From: an uncultured Flavobacteriaceae bacterium
Lineage (GTDB): Bacteria; Bacteroidota; Bacteroidia; Flavobacteriales; Flavobacteriaceae
Length of the DNA stretch: 64,000 nt
Reading direction: 5' to 3'
Assembly (NCBI GenBank): GCA_947504035.1
Contig: CANNGA010000008.1
Span: 151,386-215,385, forward strand
Position 1 is the stretch's first letter. Every line of letters begins with the position of its first letter. The notes under the pieces were generated by a model, which had not been told where the DNA came from, searched no databases, and saw only the letters and a list, made by a program, of their open reading frames with translations. The position numbers and the translations under genes were made by a program. Below, in pieces: positions 27,024 through 37,074 of this stretch.

Positions 27024-27881
27024 ATGAAAAAAATTACACTTATTTGTTTTTTATTTTTAGTAGCATCTGCTATAAATATACAAGCTCAAGATTTTACTAG
27101 AGAAGAAAGATCTTATAGGCTGAGAGTTAGAGGTTCTATGCCACCAGTTTACGTAACAGTACCAACGAGCAATCCAATACCTGATGGAGAACGTGTAAAT
27201 TTAATTTACGAAGCGTTAGATGAAAGTTCTAACAGACAAATATTTTTTATATCGCAAAACCCAGAAGGAAGATTTGCAGAAGACCAAGATGGAGTATTAC
27301 AACCTTTAGACTTTTTTATTGAATCTTTAACTGAAGGTCAAGGCGCTTTAGTTTTTGCTGAACCAGATACAGATGAAGGTCCAGGTAATTCAAGTTCTGC
27401 TATAGCTATTCAAAGTGAACAAGGTGGAGATATATTACAAGATTCTCCAGAAGCAGGACAATGGTTTTTTAGAAATGATAATTTATGGTTTAATGGTATA
27501 AGAATTGACGGAGATAATGCAGCAGCAGCAAGAAGAGTCGCTTCAACTTCAGGAGAAATTACTCTTTCTGGTGGCGGCGGTACTGTATTTGATTTTGTAG
27601 AAGCTGATTTTGATCCAACATTTAGTACTGATGTTAAACAATTATCTTCAAACGACTTTTTTGTTTCTAACCCAGTAAACAATGTTTTAGAAATTAGCAG
27701 TAATGTTTTAAAAATTAACCAAGTTGAAGTTTACAGCTTATTAGGGAATAAAGTATTAACGCAGTCTGCTGATGCTTTATCTACAACTAATATGAATGTA
27801 GCGAGCTTATCTGCTGGTGTTTATATCGTTAAAATTGATTCTTCAAAAGGAGTATTCAGTACTAAAATTATCAAGCAGTAA
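27024..27881 (+). CDS. T9SS-exported protein with beta-trefoil-like repeats, copy 2
   Basis: Paralogue of the gene at 26077, 285 residues. It has a signal peptide (to about IQAQ), the same three-block middle (PDGERVNLIYEALDESSNRQ with IFFIS; EAGQWFFRND; GGTVFDFVEA) and a T9SS type A sorting domain (FFVSNPVNNVLEISS...VEVYSLLGNKVL...SAGVYIVKIDSSKG...TKIIKQ). It is richer in acidic residues and glycine than copy 1. The region PDGE.V...YE.LD..SNRQ.F is the best conserved part between copies and may mark the binding site. A strong terminator follows. Confidence 0.75.
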   Translation: MKKITLICFLFLVASAINIQAQDFTREERSYRLRVRGSMPPVYVTVPTSNPIPDGERVNLIYEALDESSNRQIFFISQNPEGRFAEDQDGVLQPLDFFIESLTEGQGALVFAEPDTDEGPGNSSSAIAIQSEQGGDILQDSPEAGQWFFRNDNLWFNGIRIDGDNAAAARRVASTSGEITLSGGGGTVFDFVEADFDPTFSTDVKQLSSNDFFVSNPVNNVLEISSNVLKINQVEVYSLLGNKVLTQSADALSTTNMNVASLSAGVYIVKIDSSKGVFSTKIIKQ

Positions 27882-27936
27882 TTTAATTGCTAAGTATAGT
27901 AAGTAAAGATTTTTACAATTACAATCTTACTTAAAG

Positions 27937-27972
27937 AGACCGTCTAAAAAATATTTAGACGGTCTTTTTTTT
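27937..27972 (+). terminator. Terminator after the T9SS pair
   Basis: GACCGTCTAAA (27937-27947) and TTTAGACGGTC (27954-27964) form an 11-pair stem with a short A/T loop, followed by eight T. Confidence 0.92.
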
Positions 27973-29140
27973 AATACTTTCTAGTAAGGTCCTTTTTTTA
28001 CAAGTTGAACGAGATCATTATAGGGAATTAAATCCTATTAATCAGGAAGGAAAGCGTCGCTGATTGTTTTTGTTAGTTATTTAGATGTATAGGCCATTTT
28101 AAACCATAAAGCGTATCAAGAAGCTTTCTTAAATTCTATTTAGGAGTTTCAGAGTTTCCTAATATTACAACAGAGTCATGTTGATAGGGTTCTATTACTA
28201 AGATTATGATTGGTATAAAAATAATTATGGCTGTAGTGCCTGCCTATGAGTTTATAATTTGTATGGCAGTAAATTTAACAAATTGATTTTGTCTAGCAAT
28301 TAATTTTTATCAAAGCTAGATGTTTTAAGATGTTATTTAACACGTGAAATTATGCAGAGCCCCGTTTTTATACCCATAGCATTTTGTTAAATTTATTGAG
28401 GTTTGTATTGTTTTATCACAGCGCAAACTATATATTTGCCCGCACAGTTATGTCGATAGTATAGAAAATATATAAAAGTTCACGAATTGTCAGCACAAAT
28501 TTTTAAACCTAGAGAGTGCTAGGTTTTAGATGTCTTATAAACATAAAGTTTGAGTCTCGTCCAGACCGTTAAATTGTCATAAAGCTCTAGCAAATTGGAG
28601 TTTTTTTAGTATAAAGAAGTTGTGTTGTTCATGTCCTTGGCATGATGTAGTTTACCAAGTAAAATTGGTAACCAATGGAAAGCTTTCCTTTTTTCTTTTA
28701 TAAGAAGATAGGAATGCTTTTTTATTTTAGGTCTATTGTTGTCGCTTTAAAAGGATCAAGGAGTAGCCCCAGAAGTTGCCGTTTAGGTAAAAGTAACGGC
28801 ACTCTAAAACGGAAACGTTTCAAAGGGGACGCCTTTTGAACTGCGCTATAAATGTTTAGATTTTATCTAAAATGCTACGTGCACTAACCTGTGAAATGGA
28901 TCTGTCTAATGCTTTCTACATTTTTAAAACCTTTGTACTGTGTTCCAAATGTTTTTATTGATAAAGTAATTAATTTATCGTTCTTGTTCGTTTTACATCA
29001 AATCAATGCACTAGTTTTTAATTATGATCTGTTTAGAATATAATTTAGTGTCATAAAATATTTAATATATATCTGAAAATCTGCTCAAAATTATAAGTCT
29101 GTGGTAAATCTGTTTAGCCTGCTTTTCGTTTCTAAGCGTT
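27973..29140. other. 1.17-kb stretch without a convincing gene
   Basis: No open frame of useful length or recognised protein fragment is seen on either strand. It contains a -7-like TATATTTG (28431-28438) followed by a hairpin (AAACCTAG, loop AGAGTG, CTAGGTTT; 28505-28526) and a weak T-tailed CTC..GAG hairpin ending near 28608, together a candidate small RNA. Another stem (TGCCGTT/AACGGCA) lies at about 28777-28801. The rest may be decayed sequence after the thiamine operon. Confidence 0.4.
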
Positions 29141-30196
29141 TTACAGTTGCCCTTTTAATTTTAGTAGTGGTGTCTTCAAATTTAGCTCATTAAGGATCTC
29201 TATGGCTTTAGAACTACGTAGTCCTGATTGGCAATATACAACAAGAGGTTTGGAGGTTTTAATTTCGTTGCTACGCGTTTCTAACTCGTCTAAAGGGATA
29301 TGTTGGCCTCCTATGTGGTAGTTCTCCCGTTCCCAGAGTTCTCGAACATCTAATAGGTTATAGTCTTGAAGAGCGGCCTCTAGCGTTTCTAAGCTAATTT
29401 CATCTTTAGTAATGGGGGTATGTATACCACAGAAAAACTCATAATCACTTTCCAGAGTTGTAAGCTGAGCATTTTCAGTTTTATCGAATTCTAAAAGTAG
29501 CTGCCGGTGAGAGAGCATATCATAGGTTAACAGTTGTCCAGAGAGGGGGGCGCCAATACCACATATAATTTTAATCGCTTCACTGGCTTGGAAACTCCCA
29601 ATCACTCCCGGTAATACGCCCAAAACGCCTATATCTGAACAATTAGGGACAGCACCTGGTTGGGGTGGTGTAGGGTATAAGCAGCGGTAGGTGGGTCCGT
29701 TATTATAATTAAAGACACTAACCTGACCTTCAAATTTAAAAATAGCACCGAAAACTAAAGGTTTTTCTGTGAGTACAGCAGCATCGTTAACCAAATATCG
29801 TGTTGGAAAATTATCGCTGCCATCTATAATGATATCGTAAGCTTTAAAAAGCGTTAAAGCATTGCTTTTAGAAAGCATTTCGATATGGATTTTAAAATGT
29901 ACAAACGGATTTAAGCGCCTGAGTTTGGTTGCAGCAACTTCGGCTTTAGGCTGGCCTATATCGTCATGCGTATAAAGTATTTGGCGCTGTAAATTACTTT
30001 GATCTACAACATCGTTATCTATAATACCAATAGTGCCAACGCCAGCGGCCGTAAGGTATTGTAAAATAGGACAGCCTAAACCTCCAGCACCAATAACCAG
30101 TACTTTAGCTTTTTTTAATTTTTCTTGTCCTTCAAGGCCTATTTGGTCTAAGATAAGATGACGGTTGTATTGTTTTTTTTCTTCTGTACTTAACAT
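29141..30196 (-). CDS. thiF: ThiF/MoeB-type adenylyltransferase with rhodanese domain
   Basis: Last gene of the thiamine operon, 351 residues. The first 240 are an E1-like adenylyltransferase (ATP site VIGAGGLGCPILQYLTAAGV, DNDVVDQSNLQRQILY, DGSDNFPTRY) that would activate the ThiS C-terminal glycine. The last 90 are a rhodanese domain with CQSGLRSS, supplying sulfur as a persulfide. Context points to ThiF rather than MoeB. The first of the usual four zinc cysteines is Thr here (GPTYRCLYP) and the second pair is not a clear CxxC, so zinc binding is doubtful. Start 5 bp after thiH. Confidence 0.9.
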   Translation of the reverse strand: MLSTEEKKQYNRHLILDQIGLEGQEKLKKAKVLVIGAGGLGCPILQYLTAAGVGTIGIIDNDVVDQSNLQRQILYTHDDIGQPKAEVAATKLRRLNPFVHFKIHIEMLSKSNALTLFKAYDIIIDGSDNFPTRYLVNDAAVLTEKPLVFGAIFKFEGQVSVFNYNNGPTYRCLYPTPPQPGAVPNCSDIGVLGVLPGVIGSFQASEAIKIICGIGAPLSGQLLTYDMLSHRQLLLEFDKTENAQLTTLESDYEFFCGIHTPITKDEISLETLEAALQDYNLLDVRELWERENYHIGGQHIPLDELETRSNEIKTSKPLVVYCQSGLRSSKAIEILNELNLKTPLLKLKGQL

Positions 30197-30201
30197 AGTG
30201 T

Positions 30202-31347
30202 TTAATGGCTAAAGTGTTCCCAGTCTTTCCACACCACTTCTAAACCTTGGCCTTTTAGCATGTCTACGATCGTTTCGGTACTGCGTTCGTCTGAGATTTC
30301 AAACTGTTCTAGAGATTGCGGAGCTACAGCATAGCCCCCTGGATTTGTTTTAGACTCTGCACTAATGGAAGTGATGCCTAAATTTACGATATTATTTCTA
30401 AAGACTTCACTTTCTCGGGTAGACATAGACAGTTCTACATCCTCATCCAGCAAGCGAAAGGCACAGATGGTTTGTACCAAATCGGCATCGGTCATTTCTA
30501 CTTTAGGTTCTAAGCCGCCGCTATGCGGGCGTAATCTTGGAAAAGAAATCGAGTATTTTGTTTTCCAGTAGTTCTTCTGTAAGTACTTTAAATGTAAGGC
30601 GGTAAAAAAACTATCAGCCCTCCAATCTTCCAATCCAAAAAGCGCGCCTAAACCTATTTTATGAATGCCTGCTTTACCTAAACGGTCTGGGGTTTCTAAG
30701 CGGTAATTAAAATTAGATTTTTTCCCTTTAGGGTGGTGTTTTTTATACTCATCGCGATGGTAGGTTTCTTGATATACCAATACGGCATATAAACCGTGTG
30801 CAGCAAGGTATTCGTATTCGTCTTGGTCTAAGGGTTGTACTTCAATAGTAATGTTAGAAAAGTGCGTACGGATTAGTTGTATGGCATTCTTTATGTAGGC
30901 TACACCTACGGTTTTATTTGCTTCGCCAGTCACCAATAAAATATGATCGTAACCTTTTGCTTTTAAAAAAGCGACTTCTTTAAGTATTTCACTATCTGTG
31001 AGCGTGCGTCGCGGAATTTTATTTGTCATACTAAATCCGCAGTAGGTACAAATGTTTTGGCATTCGTTGCTTAAATACATGGGCGCGTACATTTGCATGG
31101 TATTTCCAAAACGCTTTTTAGTGAGTAACCTGCTTTGTTGGGCCATTTGCTCTAGATAAGGTTTCGCCGCAGGAGAAATAAGTGCCTTAAAATCTTCTAA
31201 AGTTCTTTTAGAGGCTGCCAGGGCCTGTTGTACATCTGCCTCGGTTTTATTAAAGATACTGTTTAGCGTATCGTCCCAATTATAACTGTTAAACACGTCT
31301 GTAAAGTACGTCGTGTTTAGGGGTTTATTTTTGGCTTTTGGCTCCAT
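30202..31347 (-). CDS. thiH: 2-iminoacetate synthase
   Basis: Radical-SAM tyrosine lyase ThiH, which cleaves tyrosine to give dehydroglycine for the thiazole ring. The 381-residue protein shows the cluster motif CQNICTYCGFS (C-x3-C-x2-C), then HILLVTGEANKTVGVAYI, EVQPLDQDEY and FPRLRPHSGG typical of ThiH. The presence of thiH and absence of thiO nearby implies the SAM/tyrosine route and not glycine oxidase. It lies 35 bp after thiG and 5 bp before thiF. Confidence 0.95.
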   Translation of the reverse strand: MEPKAKNKPLNTTYFTDVFNSYNWDDTLNSIFNKTEADVQQALAASKRTLEDFKALISPAAKPYLEQMAQQSRLLTKKRFGNTMQMYAPMYLSNECQNICTYCGFSMTNKIPRRTLTDSEILKEVAFLKAKGYDHILLVTGEANKTVGVAYIKNAIQLIRTHFSNITIEVQPLDQDEYEYLAAHGLYAVLVYQETYHRDEYKKHHPKGKKSNFNYRLETPDRLGKAGIHKIGLGALFGLEDWRADSFFTALHLKYLQKNYWKTKYSISFPRLRPHSGGLEPKVEMTDADLVQTICAFRLLDEDVELSMSTRESEVFRNNIVNLGITSISAESKTNPGGYAVAPQSLEQFEISDERSTETIVDMLKGQGLEVVWKDWEHFSH

Positions 31348-31382
31348 AAGGATCGCTTTTTGTAGGGTCTAATAATTTGGAT

Positions 31383-32153
31383 TTAGCTTAAAAAGCTTGT
31401 TAAAGGACTGCTCGCCTCTGCGTGTTGTTTAACAGGTGCTAATTTGGCTTCGTAAGCCATGCGGCCAGCTGCTACTGCCATTTTAAACGCTTTGGCCATA
31501 GCTATGGGGTTTTGGGAAACTGCTATTGCGGTATTTACCAAAACAGCATCGGCACCAAGTTCCATAGCATAAGCGGCATGCGATGGTGCACCAATACCTG
31601 CGTCTACGATTACAGGCACATTGGTCTGGTCGATTATAATTTCTAAAAAGTCCTTAGTTTTTAAGCCTTTGTTACTTCCTATTGGGGCGCCTAAAGGCAT
31701 CACACATTGCGTGCCTACCTCTTCGAGGCGTTTACACAATACAGGATCGGCATGTATGTAAGGCATCACAACAAATCCCAATTTCACTAATGCTTCAGCC
31801 GCTTTTAGAGTTTCTATAGGGTCTGGTAAAAGGTATTTAGGATCTGGGTGTATTTCTAATTTCACCCAATTGGTTTCTAGAGCCTCTCTAGAGAGCTGTG
31901 CTGCAAAAACAGCTTCCTCGGCGGTGCGTACACCAGAGGTGTTTGGTAGAAGGTGAATTCTATCGTGAGCGAGGTGCGTTAATATATCGTCTTCGGTATT
32001 ATCTACTTCGACACGTTTTAAAGCGACAGTGACCAGTTCACTTTCACTTTCAATTAGGGCCGCCTCCATTAAGGCAGAGGTGCTAAATTTACCTGTACCT
32101 GTAAATAACCGAGAGCTAAATGTTTTATCTGCTATGTTTAAAGTTGTATGCAT
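31383..32153 (-). CDS. thiG: Thiazole synthase
   Basis: ThiG forms the thiazole phosphate ring from deoxyxylulose phosphate, dehydroglycine and ThiS thiocarboxylate. The 256-residue barrel has the substrate Lys in [10 protein letters not shown], then [60 protein letters not shown]. All match the family closely. It lies between thiE and thiH, in the order usual for Bacteroidota. Confidence 0.97.
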   Translation of the reverse strand: MHTTLNIADKTFSSRLFTGTGKFSTSALMEAALIESESELVTVALKRVEVDNTEDDILTHLAHDRIHLLPNTSGVRTAEEAVFAAQLSREALETNWVKLEIHPDPKYLLPDPIETLKAAEALVKLGFVVMPYIHADPVLCKRLEEVGTQCVMPLGAPIGSNKGLKTKDFLEIIIDQTNVPVIVDAGIGAPSHAAYAMELGADAVLVNTAIAVSQNPIAMAKAFKMAVAAGRMAYEAKLAPVKQHAEASSPLTSFLS

Positions 32154-32194
32154 GGCGTGTGTTGTTTTTTGCTATTCACTAAAAGCGAGTAGCG

Positions 32195-32845
32195 CTATTT
32201 TTTATCAAATGTATAACGTTGTTCTAAAGTAGAAGAAGCGTTAAGTAATTGGTTAAATGTGTTTATACGATTAAAATCTTGAGTAATTGCTCCCGAAACA
32301 GCAATTCCAGAGATGCCTGTTTTTAGAATGGCTGGCACATCTTCTAAAGTAATACCGCCTATAGCAAGTATGGGTGTTTTAGTGTTTAGAGCGTCTATTA
32401 GTGCCGTATAACCATTCAACCCCAGTACAGGACTTAGGTTTGTTTTGGTATCTGTAAATCTAAAAGGCCCTAAGCCAATGTAATCTACGTCTTTTTTAAT
32501 TAGGGTCTGGCAATCGTCTAAAGTGTTTGCGGTACCTCCAATGATCTGCCAACTGTATAGTGTTTTTCTAGCATCTAGAGGACAGGTATCGGTTTTTCCT
32601 AAATGCACACCGTCTGCTTTAACTGCTTTGGCAATTTTATAGTGGTCGTTAATGATGAGGCGGGTTTGAAAATGGCTTGTAATTTCGCGTGCTTGTGTTG
32701 CTAGTTTTAAAAGTTTCTTTTCCGAACAATTTTTTAAACGTAATTGTACCAATTCGGCTCCAGAAGTACATGCTTTTTGTATATGCTCTATATGGGCTTT
32801 AGGAGACTCGCCTTGAGATATGTAATGGAGTTTTGGTATCATCAT
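32195..32845 (-). CDS. thiE: Thiamine-phosphate synthase
   Basis: ThiE couples HMP-pyrophosphate with thiazole phosphate. The 216-residue TIM barrel shows VQLRLKN, TRLIINDHYKIAKAVKADGVHLGKTD, IIGGTANTLDD, YIGLGPFRFTDTK and ILAIGGITLEDVPAIL, the phosphate- and pyrophosphate-binding loops. It overlaps the end of thiD by four bases, so it is translationally coupled to it. It is the likely true synthase, while the second ThiE-like protein at 33898 is more diverged. Confidence 0.94.
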   Translation of the reverse strand: MMIPKLHYISQGESPKAHIEHIQKACTSGAELVQLRLKNCSEKKLLKLATQAREITSHFQTRLIINDHYKIAKAVKADGVHLGKTDTCPLDARKTLYSWQIIGGTANTLDDCQTLIKKDVDYIGLGPFRFTDTKTNLSPVLGLNGYTALIDALNTKTPILAIGGITLEDVPAILKTGISGIAVSGAITQDFNRINTFNQLLNASSTLEQRYTFDKK

Positions 32846-33615
32846 GATGTAAAAGAATTGGAAGCATAGGTATGATGGCCTAATAAGCTTGTATTTGAGT
32901 TTAAGAAGGCTTCGGTATACTGTTTTGCCATAAGCGCAGCATCTTCTAAAGGAAGCCCTAATAAAATTTGACTGGCCAGTGCAGAGGACAACACACAGCC
33001 ACTGCCATGTTTTTCGTGAACCGTTAACGCTTTTGGAGGTATAGAAGTCATTACTATTTTATTATAGTGTAAGGTGTCCCATCCTTTTTTATCATGACGA
33101 TGTCCGCCTTTTAAGTAAATATGAGTTAAGGCCGAAATGTGTTCTAAGGTACTTTCTATGGTTAAGTTGGGGTGTAACCACTGTATCTCGTTATAATTAG
33201 GTGTAATTATAAAACATTGTGCCCATATTTTATGGAGTAGATCTTGATTTTCGTGTGTATGGAAATCGAAACCAGCCGAGGCTTTAATTATAGGGTCTAA
33301 AATGATTTTTAAATTAGCGTTTAGGGCTAATAAATGGTCTAATAGATTAGAGAGTACATTCCAAGATTCTACAAGGCCTATTTTAACAACGGTAATATCA
33401 AAACGCTCAAAAAGAACAGAAATTTGAGCGGTAATAAGCTCAGGCTTTAACCATTCGCAACGGCTAAAGGTAGTATCGTTTTGAATGGTAACGGCGGTAC
33501 ATACCGATAGCCCATAGAGTCCATGCGCTTCGAATGTCTTAATGTCGGATGTTAGTCCTGCACCGCCGCTAGGGTCATGTCCTGCTATTGTTAATATGTA
33601 GTGGTTTTGGTTCAT
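32842..33615 (-). CDS. thiD: Hydroxymethylpyrimidine/phosphomethylpyrimidine kinase
   Basis: ThiD phosphorylates HMP and HMP-phosphate. The 257-residue ribokinase-fold protein has the N-terminal ILTIAGHDPSGGAGLTSDIK, TAVTIQNDT, VVKIGLVES, IILDPIIKASAG, FIITPNYNEIQWL and the catalytic HEKHGSGCVLSSALASQ with the anion hole Gly and Asp replaced context typical of the family (GSGC; Cys region). Its start lies 7 bp after the Snf2 relic, so that relic now sits directly in front of it. Confidence 0.95.
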   Translation of the reverse strand: MNQNHYILTIAGHDPSGGAGLTSDIKTFEAHGLYGLSVCTAVTIQNDTTFSRCEWLKPELITAQISVLFERFDITVVKIGLVESWNVLSNLLDHLLALNANLKIILDPIIKASAGFDFHTHENQDLLHKIWAQCFIITPNYNEIQWLHPNLTIESTLEHISALTHIYLKGGHRHDKKGWDTLHYNKIVMTSIPPKALTVHEKHGSGCVLSSALASQILLGLPLEDAALMAKQYTEAFLNSNTSLLGHHTYASNSFTS

Positions 33616-33622
33616 TATAGTA

Positions 33623-33847
33623 TCAGCTAAATAAATCGGTAATACTTTCTTTAGATAAATTTTTCACAAAACTTTCGTCGGTTTGTATGATGTCGTCGGA
33701 TAATTGTTTTTTTGTTTCTTGGTATTTTATGATTTTTTCTTCTATGGTATCTTTACAAATCATTTTATAAGCCATTACTTTTTTCGTTTGTCCTATACGG
33801 TAACAATGGTCAATCGCTTGCACGACCACAAATAACAGCTGTGGTGT
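33623..33847 (-). pseudogene. 3'-end relic of an Snf2/SWI2-family helicase gene
   Basis: An open frame of about 74 codons whose translation is the very C-terminal end of Snf2-type helicases: VVVQAIDHCYRIGQTKKVMA (helicase motif VI, normally QAxDRxxRIGQ) followed by YKMICKDTIEEKI and the final SFVKNLSKESITDLFS. A real Snf2 protein is about ten times longer; nothing of the rest is present, the conserved Arg of motif VI (DRxxRIGQ) is His in the first position here, and a stop codon interrupts 18 bases before the GTG at 33829. It lies inside the thiamine operon between the TenI-like gene and thiD. I infer a remnant left after a deletion. Confidence 0.82.
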
Positions 33848-33897
33848 TTACATATATGTGCGTTTTTAATCTTTTATTATGAAGCTCCATAGTGTCT

Positions 33898-34488
33898 TTA
33901 TTTCGAGAAACCTTGTTGCATTTTTTTAAATGCGATAATAGGATGTTCTGTATTCCAAATACCGCCTAATACACCAACGCCTTGAAATCCTAAGCGTTTA
34001 AAAGCATCAAGGTTATCGGGGGTAACACCGCCCATACCTATAATGGTTTTATCAATATGGTTCACATCGAAACCGCGCCCTTCGTAGCCTTGTTTAGAGA
34101 TGGACGCAAATACGGGACTTAATAAATGGTAGTCAAATTCAAAATCGCATGCTGCGAGCACTTCGGGTTCATGAAACGAAGAGCTAATGGTTTTGCCAAA
34201 CATGTTAAGGTCTTTAAAATACTGCCCAGGATTATCGATATGGTCCTTGCGTTTTTGTTCTTGAAAATGAATGCCTTTTAGTGCAAATTCATTAATCAAT
34301 TCATGATGGTAATGTACCACAATACGATCGTGATATTTGGCATCTATTTTATTGAGGTAGGCACAGTGTTGCTCGTAATTTTTATGGGGCTTTCTAAAAT
34401 GATAGTACTGTAAGCCTGCTTCGAACAGACGTGTTAACAGGTCTATTTCGTTAGGAATATCGTTTTCTGGTGCAATTAAAACAATCAT
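33898..34488 (-). CDS. ThiE/TenI-like thiamine phosphate synthase superfamily protein
   Basis: A 196-residue relative of ThiE and TenI. It keeps the phosphate-binding end (IIGMGGVTPDNLDAFKRLGF and GVGVLGGIW) and the N-terminal barrel strand (LFEAGLQYYHFRKP), but the ThiE diphosphate motifs are changed (RIVVHYHHELINEFALKGIH, LLSPVFASISK). TenI-type proteins aromatise the thiazole carboxylate tautomer after ThiG, which would fit this operon. Position between thiC and thiD in a run of thi genes supports a thiamine job. Distinguishing ThiE from TenI needs a tree. Confidence 0.85.
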   Translation of the reverse strand: MIVLIAPENDIPNEIDLLTRLFEAGLQYYHFRKPHKNYEQHCAYLNKIDAKYHDRIVVHYHHELINEFALKGIHFQEQKRKDHIDNPGQYFKDLNMFGKTISSSFHEPEVLAACDFEFDYHLLSPVFASISKQGYEGRGFDVNHIDKTIIGMGGVTPDNLDAFKRLGFQGVGVLGGIWNTEHPIIAFKKMQQGFSK

Positions 34489-34589
34489 TTTTTAGAGTGT
34501 TTTTTATAAGACCAGTTCTTAAGTATTTGCTAGAAACTGTGTTTTAGCAAGTAGGAGAGAACTGGTGTTTTATAATTGAATGTTGAGGT

Positions 34590-34688
34590 GCGTTGCGTTA
34601 GGGATTGCAGTGAAAATCCTTTTGCTTTTTTGCAAAAGATTGTAACGGAAAGCCCGCCCACGCTTTTTTTGAAGCGTGGGAACGCCCT
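34590..34688 (-). repeat. Structured palindromic element between thiC and the TenI-like gene
   Basis: About 100 bases with nested inverted repeats: outer GCGTT (34595-34599) with AACGC (34681-34685); hairpin CTTTTGC/GCAAAAG (34619-34625, 34632-34638); hairpin CCCACGCTT/AAGCGTGGG (34657-34665, 34672-34680). On the minus strand it reads GGGCGTTCCCACGC...GGGCTTTCC...GGATT...GCAATCCC, which resembles a palindromic intergenic repeat family I remember from flavobacterial genomes. It would fold in the thi mRNA and could end or tune transcription between thiC and the following genes. Confidence 0.6.
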
Positions 34689-34699
34689 GAATTTTAAAT

Positions 34700-36565
<1,866 letters not shown>

Positions 36566-36594
36566 TTATTAAACGTTAGAGATGTAAGATAGGC

Positions 36595-36798
36595 TTAGCC
36601 TCCTTGTGTTGATGTAATTATTAAAATGGCATCGTTTTGATGCAATGTTTGGGTGTGCCACTCTGTTTTTTTTATCACTTTATTATTGATAGCAATGGCA
36701 ATACCGTTGGTTTGTATTTCTAATTTAGAAACCAAATCATTAAGGGTAGTTTCTGGAGCGATGTGGTGTGCTTTTTGGTTTACTTCTACAGAAATCAT
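36595..36798 (-). CDS. thiS: Sulfur carrier protein ThiS
   Basis: A 67-residue ubiquitin-like protein (MISVEVNQKAHHIAPETTLN...) ending in the Gly-Gly tail that is adenylated by ThiF and thiocarboxylated. The start was placed at ATG 36798; a longer in-frame opening to 36891 would run into the TPP riboswitch and lacks family similarity. It is the first gene of the operon, 65 bases after the riboswitch. Confidence 0.94.
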   Translation of the reverse strand: MISVEVNQKAHHIAPETTLNDLVSKLEIQTNGIAIAINNKVIKKTEWHTQTLHQNDAILIITSTQGG

Positions 36799-36839
36799 AT
36801 AGTCATTTATAGTTTTTGTAGTAAACCTAGAAGTAGATG

Positions 36840-36943
36840 TATAGTTGTGGGCTATGTAACTATAACTTTTCCCTACGTTGGTCTTAACCAAATCAGGTTC
36901 TAAGGATATGTCTCAAGCTAAAGTTATAGCTACTCCTAAAGTT
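36840..36943 (-). promoter_or_regulatory. TPP (THI-box) riboswitch and expression platform
   Basis: On the minus strand the conserved order is AACTTT (P1 5'), GGAGTAGC, CTTGAGA, then ACCTGATTTGGTTAAGACC with CGTAGGGAA and AAAGTT (P1 3'), matching the thi-box consensus GGGGUGC...CUGAGA...ACCUGAU...GCGUAGGGAA with small changes. The aptamer is 36864-36943. The loop sequence CTATAACTTT (complement of 36920-36929) is perfectly complementary to AAAGTTATAG at the aptamer 3' edge (36860-36869), and a TATAGTT/AACTATA hairpin (36840-36846, 36858-36864) follows, so alternative folds are available. There is no T-run, so control of translation is more likely than termination. Confidence 0.9.
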
Positions 36944-37074
36944 TACGTTTACAAAGATAAGCAATAGTTGGCTTAAGTTGTTGATTTTTATAAATGAAAC
37001 TCAAGACACCATATGGTAGGTTTTTGTGCTGCATTAGGCTCATTTAAAAAGGACGTTTAAAATTGAGTTGTAGA

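Noticed and set aside
28545..28570. tRNA T-arm-like string (AGTTTGAGTCTCGTCC)
   Set aside because: The flanking bases cannot form the T-stem, and no acceptor, D or anticodon arms are present nearby.
36799..36891. Longer N-terminus for ThiS
   Set aside because: The extra 31 codons lie in the riboswitch and its platform; the family start is the ATG at 36798.
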